This document shows, piece after piece, positions 57,059 through 64,000 of a stretch of DNA of 64,000 nucleotides (the stretch's first letter is position 1; the number at the start of each line of letters is the position of its first letter). Source of the stretch: Nymphaea colorata (Eukaryota > Streptophyta > Magnoliopsida > Nymphaeales > Nymphaeaceae); assembly GCF_008831285.2 (NCBI RefSeq), contig NC_045147.1:17772854-17836853 (forward strand). The letters run 5' to 3'. The position numbers and the translations under genes are program-made. The notes under the pieces were generated by a model. The model searched no databases, had not been told where the DNA came from, and worked only from the letters and a program-made list of their open reading frames with translations.

Positions 57059-60000
57059 ATGGACAACGCCGACGCCTTCGCGGCGTCGACTGCGCCCGTC
57101 ACATGTCACGATTTCCTAGAGCGGATGAGGCACCCTTCTGCTTCCGACTTCGTCAAGTCGATCAAAAGGTCCCGGTCCATCTACCACTCGATTCCTTTTT
57201 AAATTTTCCTTCTGGGTTTTGCCTTTGACGGCGTTTTTTGTTTGATGGATTTGATTGGTATAATTATTATGGAAATTCTTTTTGTCAAAGAAGAAAATGG
57301 AAAACTCTGATGCAGTTGGTTCTGATTATACCATTATATTAGTCTTTATGAATCCAGAGATACACATTCTTTCCCCTTCCTTATCGATTACTCAATTAAG
57401 GTGTATTTAAATAGGAAGGCGTCTTTTATGCAAACTGAGGCAGATAATAGATCGTGAAAGCTTGCTTTCGTTTTCTTCTCGATTATGAACTGGAAGAAGA
57501 AGCCGATGGCGCAGGAGGAAGACAAAAGAACTTATTTCCTTTCCAATTCCTTCGTCCGATCTTAAATTGTGGAGATGAACTGATTATGATTTGTCCATTT
57601 AATGCCGTTTTCTTTTTCTTTTTCCTCTGATTCCATCTTGACATCCTTCTTATCTTTGGCGCTTAGGTTCGAAAAGTTTTAGATTTCTGCATTATTGAGT
57701 TATGTGTAAGCTGATTTTGTCCACGGTTTTCTTCTGTGTGGCAGCTTCATTGTCACGTTCGTGAATAACATGCCTAACCCAGAGAAGGATAGTGCCTCTG
57801 TACAGGAGTTCCTCAGCAGCATGGAGGGCGCCTTTCGCACGCATTCGCTTTGGGCGGGTGCATCGGAGGAGGAGCTTGAGAGTGCATATGAGGTAAATTC
57901 CTCATTCTCTTGATTGCTGATGGATGAAAAATGTTTTGATTTTCTGCATACGCTTCTTTTATTTTTGTTTCAAACTTGGTAGTGTCTGCCGATGCTTCTA
58001 TTGTTTTTATTAAAACTTGGTAGTGGTGTCTGCAAATGCTTCTATTATTTTTGTTTTAAATTTGGTAGTGGCTTCCGCAAGCTGGTGAATCTTGTTCTAG
58101 TCTTTGGTTTCAGTTTAGTTCCTTATGTTGGTGTTCCCCACTTCATGGTTGTGTTCAGTTTGCTTGCGCAAACTGGCCGTTTATTTGGTTACTTTTTTTG
58201 TGTATATGGACGGTGTGTCATTTTGAGCAAGCACCTAGTTCCCTGTTCCTTTTTTTTTTTTGGCAGGCGTGTTGGAACTCCAAATGCTAGTTGCATCGTG
58301 AACTTTCTTACACTTCAAGTTGGACTGTTCCTCAGGCCTTGCTGCATTGAGATTGTCTACAACTGTCATGGAATCTATTTCAAAAGGAACAAAATGGCCT
58401 GCTTAGCAGGCTATTCCTTTTATTATGGTGTCTGTTCTTGAGATTGTTTCTTGGAAACCGCTGCCATCATTGTTCTTGGTAATTGCACCGAATTTGTCAG
58501 CTTTGTATCAAGGATCCTTTGGATTACGTTGATCTGAGTATGGAGGGAGAGTATTCATTGAAAAACTCAACCCCTCTGCAACCAGCAACCCCTTTAAATA
58601 TTTCCATTCTGTTTCTATTTATGCCTTCTTCCTTTGCATTAATACTGATAAAGGCTTACGTAATTATTTGACTTCTTCTTGTATCTTCGGTGGTAGATGT
58701 AGCCATTACCATTGTATAATGTGAAATTCCTTTTTCATTTGCAGGGACTTGAGAAGTATGTAATGACTAAATTATATTCTCGTGCATTTGCATCAGTTCC
58801 TGAGGAAGTAAAGCATGATGAAGAACTGTCAGAGAAAATGGCTTTAATACAACAATTCATTCGGCCAGAGAATTTGGATATCCAGCCAAATTTCCAAAAT
58901 GAAACATCTTGGTTGGTGAGTTTACTGCCATAGTATCACGATCCTGATGTTAGATACGTTAAATTTTCTTGATGTCAAACATGATGTATGCATGATGCGC
59001 GCAAGCATGTTTTGTTCATTACTTATAGAAAAGAGAGTATACTTTTTTTTTTTTTTTGGTTATCAGCAACAATTTTTTTGGACTTCTGCTTTGTAAAATT
59101 TAAGTCACTTTATTCTTGACGGGCATGAATTGACTTTAGCTTATTGAAGCCTGGACCTTTCATATAGTGTATGGCTGACAAAATCATGACAAGTTGCATA
59201 GTTGGACATTTATAAGCTTGATGGCCATTATTTGTTGGAACAGGGCATAGTGCTTTCTTTAATCTATGCTGTAAAGCTTCACATGTGTTCTGATTTTTGG
59301 TATGGAAATGTTTGTGCTAGTGGTTCTGCTAGTCCAGGTCCACTGATCATGCTTTTTAGATTATTTTATGACATTCATTGCAGCCATTAGGTGGTTTCCT
59401 CATGGTGAAATATTTTAGCCTTCTTCCTTGAGATGGAACTATTACATGGTTTGGGAAGAGTGATCACTTAAACACCTTTGGCTATTCCTTTTGTCATGGT
59501 TGTATTGTGCCTGTCCTCCTTGCTCTTTTGTTTGTATTCTTGCAAGATGTGATCAGCTTTGTCTTTTACTTTAGGTTATTTATGTTTGTTTTGAACCACT
59601 TAAAATGTTTTTCATGTTTTAAAAATGCTTCTGGAACCTCTATGTATATGGGTCCTTCTGTACCTAGTGGATATGCTTATGTGACTTGGGGTTAAAGCTA
59701 CATTCTTTTTCAGTAATGTCTAAAGGAACAAGTTAAATTCTCTAATGTTTTGATTTCTTTTGCTAATTATGCAAAAGTCTTAGTACATACTGGAGCCTAT
59801 TATTATCAAAACGCCATTCCTCTCACATGCACATTTCTCTGATAGATTGATTTACCATGAAAACATTCATTTGTGAACTGGTTGTTAGATAAGGGCACAT
59901 ACATTTTTGTTGTTTGCAACTTTTTACTTTGTTTTAGTTTTTCTATTGTCGGGTCATTCTTTCCCATCTTGCAGCTTGCACAAAAGGAACTTCAGAAAAT

Positions 60001-61568
60001 CAACATGTACAAGGCTCCAAGAGACAAACTTGTCTGTATCCTGAATTGCTGTAAAGTTATAAATAATTTGCTGCTGAATGCTGCTTTAGCAACAAATGAA
60101 AATCCCCCTGGTGCTGATGAATTTCTTCCTGTCCTCATTTATGTGACGATAAAGGTAAATAGTTTTGCTTTTTTGGCAATAGGATTCCTAATTTAGTTAT
60201 GTCATTTTATTGACATTCTTAAATTGATGCAATTATGCATGAGGGTTGAGCTTGTCTTCCCAACAGATCTTAAGCATTAAATCATTTTTCACTGGTTGAG
60301 TATGAACACATGTTCTCAAGTCTCTTGTGCTTGCCCTGGGGGGTTTGGCTTACTGGAGTTGGGCCTTATCTGTTAGATGGACAGTCGTGGTTCAAGTTCT
60401 ATGGGTGTTCGCGCTTCGTACAAGCGAAAATATGTATATGCCCTAGGGAAGGGGGTGGGGTTTTATGATCCTAGGTGAGCAACTAAGTCTGTCGACCTGG
60501 TTGTGGTTTCCACGTAATAAAGTAATAAACAAAAAGAACTCTGCTTTTCTGATAAACTAAAACATTTGTTTTGCTCATCCACTCGATCATCATTTTTACA
60601 TAGATAAAACTGTTACAGGTTATTTCTCGGAAACCAATGTCCCTAATTGATAGTATTTCTTGACATGTTTAGGAAAGTACTTGACATAAGGGTAAAACAA
60701 GCCTTTGATTTATAACGGAAATGCTATGCAGGCCAACCCTCCACAATTACATTCAAATCTACTATACATACAAAGGTACAGAAGGCAGTCAAGATTAGTC
60801 TCTGAAGCAGCATATTTCTACACAAACATGCTCTCAGCAGAGTCTTTCATTTCAAGCATTAATGCTCAGTCCCTCTCAATGGATGAAGTTGAGTTTGACA
60901 AGAACATGGAATCAGCTCGTGCAGTCCTTGCTGGCCTTTCTGCTTATACAGAACATGCCTCCGATCCAACAAATTCAGACCCAGAAATTCCAGAAGATAG
61001 AAAACTAAAGGTACTTTCTTGGAAGCCAAAAAATTTGCTTAACAACTTTCTGCCTGCACGTGGCGATCAACATTCAAATCAAGGCTCTGTAAAGTTGGAT
61101 GAAACTAAAGTGGAATCAGATGTGAGGGGGTCTTCAAGACCCGAAGGGTCATCAATCTCTGATTTGGAAAGGAAAGGTGCTCTTGCGCTTTTAAAAGAGG
61201 ATCAGATAAGTAGATCTTTCCGAGAATATCCATACTTGTATGCTCGTGCTGGTGACCTAACAGTGGAGGACGTAGAAGCATTGCTTGAGAGTTATAAGCA
61301 TCTTGTTCTGAAATATGTTTCTCTTTTAAAAGGCACTGGCAGAGATGCATCCTTGCCTGACCATGCAATGCAGAGGATTCCTAGCAAGGAATTTGAAGGT
61401 TCAGCAGATTCAGGGATAACAGATATGAAAAATGAGATGGCAGAGCTTAAGAATGAGAACCATGATGGAATTGTTAGGGTGGATAGCATGGATGTTCTGT
61501 CTGTTTCTGGCCTACTCCCTAGTGATGCATCACTTGCAGAAGAACTATCTCGTGCATCAAGTGGATAA
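57059..61568 (+). CDS. VPS9A: VPS9A, guanine-nucleotide exchange factor for plant RAB5, five exons
   Basis: Exons: 57059-57168, 57745-57892, 58745-58915, 59975-60154 and 60732-61568; all junctions are GT-AG and the frame is continuous, giving 481 residues. The N-terminal helical bundle (DFLERMRHPSASDFVKSIKS) and the VPS9 catalytic domain (about 85-250) are strongly conserved, including LAQKELQKINMYKAPRDKLV, GADEFLPVLIYVTIK and NPPQLHSNLLYIQRYRR. Asp191 and Tyr231 match the catalytic Asp and Tyr of the family. VPS9A activates RHA1/ARA7 and ARA6 on endosomes and is needed for endocytic and vacuolar traffic, cytokinesis and embryo growth. The C-terminal part after about 270 is diverged and shorter than in Arabidopsis, but keeps the SISDLE block and the YPYLYARAGDLTVEDVEALL block. 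Its last coding region is a single exon. Confidence 0.96.
57944..58072. repeat. About 43-bp imperfect tandem repeat, three copies, in VPS9A intron 2
   Basis: Units begin with CTGC at 57944, 57986 and 58030 and share GCTTCT...TTGGTAGTG. Copies differ by several substitutions and short length changes. They lie inside the 852-base second intron. Confidence 0.85.
60335..60540 (+). mobile_element. tRNA-derived SINE-like element in VPS9A intron 4
   Basis: A-box TGGCTTACTGG (60346-60356) and B-box GGTTCAAGTTC (60389-60399) both match RNA polymerase III internal promoter consensus with typical spacing. A GC-richer body follows, then an AT-rich end (AATAAAGTAATAAAC). It is in sense orientation inside the 577-base intron. 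The family is not named. Confidence 0.62.
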
Positions 61569-64000
61569 AAATTATTATATCCTTGGGAATTCGCTCCCAA
61601 TGCACAAGGGATAGTGTTCAGTTTTCACCAACAATATTGTCCGAGCAAACTGTGGTGCAGAAATGAGACACAGTATGGAAACTGCACAACTTATTTGCAG
61701 CCACTGACTACTGATCTTTGTTGAAGAAATTTTCCGTACCAAATTTCTTGTTGACAAGTTGTTGATGCTCAGATACCCTTCTGGAAGCAGTCATGGGCTG
61801 GTCGTCTTTGTTTGACAGAGGTTGTTGAGACTGGTGCAACGAACTTTGTCCAACATGGTTAAGATTCGCTTTTGAGAGCAAACTTGCTTCTGTGGTTACG
61901 TTGAGGAATTTGGTCTCGGTGGTTTCAGAGTGAATCTTCGCTTCAGAATATTTATGCTTGGTTGGCACTCAAGGAATTCTGGAGGAGAATGCAGCGGCTG
62001 ATATTTTTTACTGTTGGGCTTTTTGGCATAGGTTTGCGTGAGACAAACAAAATTTCTGCTGTAAAGATACCTGTTCTTGTTTCTTTAGCTTTCCACTTCC
62101 GTCACAACTGGAAATCTTCAAATTAAGAGAAACGGTTCGATGCACAGCTGAGCAGTAGCTAAAACTTGTATGAAATTGTGTTCTAAGATCGACGCTGCGT
62201 TGAAGTGGTCGTTGCATTGAGTGCTAGGTTCCTTTGCAAGAATCTACCTCACCTAACCGTTGAAAATAAAGATCTGCCATTTTTCACTTGGTCCAAAACT
62301 TATGTAGAGACCAACGCGAACTGATTTATTATGCAGACATGGGATTCATTTTGGGAGCTACTAATGCAGCAATTATGGAGTAGTCGCGAAAGTCATGCTC
62401 TTTCATTTTCCTAGAATAAGTCGCTTCTTATAATAAAATCAAATTTTAAAGCATGCCATCATCAGAAAGTATTGTCCTAATCAGTGTGCATCTGTAGGCT
62501 AGATGGTCCAACCCATGCCTTGTCCAAATCTGCAGCTGAGCCCAGTTTCGTATGGTTGAGTGTCAATCTTAATGCTGCTTATACTGGGCAGGATCTTATT
62601 TGGTCACCAGTACATCAAGATCAACCTGGGATTATTGCACTATCAAACCCTGTACTCGTTGATTATTCAGTTTTTATTAGGCACTTTAGGGAGGTCCTAA
62701 CAGTTTTGGGTCCAGGAAAAATGTTCTTATAACCCAAGACTAGCCCATCAACATCCCTAGTCAAGCCTGTCCAAAGACTGGGTCTAGCTCGCCGAGCTTG
62801 GCTGATTATCCAACCCTGTCTAGTGACTGTTTTTGGTGTAAACTTCATGGGGTTCATTAGTTTTTCTTGATCAAGACATAATCAATACATTTGTCCTAAT
62901 TAATGGATAAAAAGAAGAGACCAATATGAAAGATAATAATCCAGATTGGGAGGGCTGATTTTCTTTATGCCAAACCAGCAAGATTGCTATTTTAGGTAGT
63001 GGACACTGTATGAGGGTAAAGGTTCCACTTTTGGTGAATCCAAACAAGCCAATGGGTTGTTAAAGATTTCAAAAAGCAAGATTATCTTTATCCTGAAAAA
63101 AGTTTTAAATAACAGCCATGTCTCAATTCTTTATTGTTAACTTGGTATCTTTTAAGAGTGGCAAGGGAAAAGTATAGAGACAGTCCCTGAAGTGAGGAGG
63201 GAATATCCCAAATAGCTTTCTTGTCTTTTTACAACAAAATATGTGGGGGTTCAATGATGCATAACCTAATTGTCGCTTCTGGCTAGGAAGTAAACAGATC
63301 GGGTCTCGTCATACTCTCTTCTTAATTGAATTTAGAATAGAATTCGCATAGGCTCAACCAGAAGCAGGTCCAGATATAATTTTTGAGGAGAAAAAAGAAA
63401 AACTCAGCCAATTGTGGGATTGATCTATGAAACACGTTTGGATTCAGATAAATGTAAATCGATCGGTTCTGAAACGAATAGATTCTAAAGCAAGTGAGAC
63501 ATGAAAATGAGTTGGAATAAGTTGGTTCATTTCCATAATCATTTGGGTACAACTTGGCACTGTGCATAACAGATCAGGTACGAGCAAGTTCTAATATACA
63601 ACAGATTTGAGCCGTATGAGAAAAAAACAATCCGGTTCAAGTTAGAATTGGTTAGCCATATGAATAAACACCCATTTGGGTGAAGCAATAGTTCAGTTGA
63701 GTCCAATTAAAATGTCAATAAAATCAGATTTTGATAATCTAATGAAGAAATTCTTTCAAGTTGTACCAAACCTTTCCGGTATGCTTGGCAAACTGACCCA
63801 TAATTTGAAAATTTTCAAAGGGAAGACATCTTTCTTTCGCAGAATTTGCCTTTGCCTTGCCAATGACTTCAACGTTACATGCTGGATTAAGCTAAACTCA
63901 TCTCTTCCCTTGGAACAAGTAGAAATCTGATTTTGGTATAGCAACTGACCGTTCATAGAGTCATGGACCAAGTGAATTTTGATCTGATACCATTGCTCAG
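61569..64000. other. VPS9A 3' UTR and downstream DNA
   Basis: About 2.4 kb. The first 700 bases are the likely 3' UTR, with candidate AATAAA poly(A) signals at 62265-62270 and 62432-62437. Beyond that I see no gene. Open frames up to about 85 codons have no recognisable domain. Confidence 0.6.
62265..62270 (+). terminator. Candidate poly(A) signal of VPS9A
   Basis: AATAAA lies about 700 bases after the VPS9A stop codon. A second AATAAA is at 62432. Plant poly(A) signals are loose, so either or neither may be used. Confidence 0.3.

Noticed and set aside
1-64000. Virus-like elements, large LTR elements, CRISPR arrays, toxin systems or biosynthetic clusters
   Set aside because: No capsid, protease, reverse transcriptase, integrase or envelope motif was recognised in any frame, and no pair of long direct repeats, spacer array or clustered pathway genes was seen.

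Overview
The window is nuclear DNA from a flowering plant. It has GT-AG introns, AT-rich intergenic DNA, GC-rich first exons, and gene families that are only found together in land plants: an AP2/ERF factor, a PLS-class PPR protein, a GRAS factor of the NSP2 type, and plant-type MEKK1 and VPS9A. The species cannot be named from the sequence. There is no operon, CRISPR array, plasmid feature or bacterial gene. I recognised no intact transposase, reverse transcriptase, capsid or integrase coding region.

Seven protein-coding genes are supported. On the minus strand, left to right: (1) an intronless group X-like ERF factor (842-1624); (2) an intronless 980-residue organelle-type PPR protein (8873-11815); (3) the kinetochore protein NDC80 in four exons (18804-23076); (4) the intronless GRAS factor NSP2 (23779-25188). 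On the plus strand: (5) an F-box protein with its coding sequence in one exon (32001-33107); (6) a MEKK1-type MAPKKK in eight exons (48839-54698); (7) VPS9A, the exchange factor for plant RAB5 GTPases, in five exons (57059-61568). For the spliced genes the reading frame is continuous across every proposed junction, and the predicted proteins (570, 607 and 481 residues) fit their families.

The genes do not form a pathway. They are ordinary neighbours: stress or ABA transcription (ERF), organelle RNA processing (PPR), chromosome segregation (NDC80), strigolactone and mycorrhizal signalling (NSP2), protein turnover (F-box), MAP kinase signalling (MEKK1) and endosomal traffic (VPS9A).

The rest is non-coding. 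About 6-7 kb lies on each side of the PPR gene. A 6.6-kb stretch (25.4-32.0 kb) and a 15.7-kb stretch (33.1-48.8 kb) hold no gene I can support. These spacers carry microsatellites, short tandem duplications, tRNA-derived SINE-like segments, and a cluster of small foldback or terminal-inverted-repeat elements (MITE-like), densest at 40.9-46.2 kb. I found no convincing new biological system. The points most worth checking are an upstream ORF overlapping the MEKK1 start, an 82-nt MEKK1 intron with a weak donor, an NDC80 stop codon inside a donor-like sequence, and the MITE cluster.
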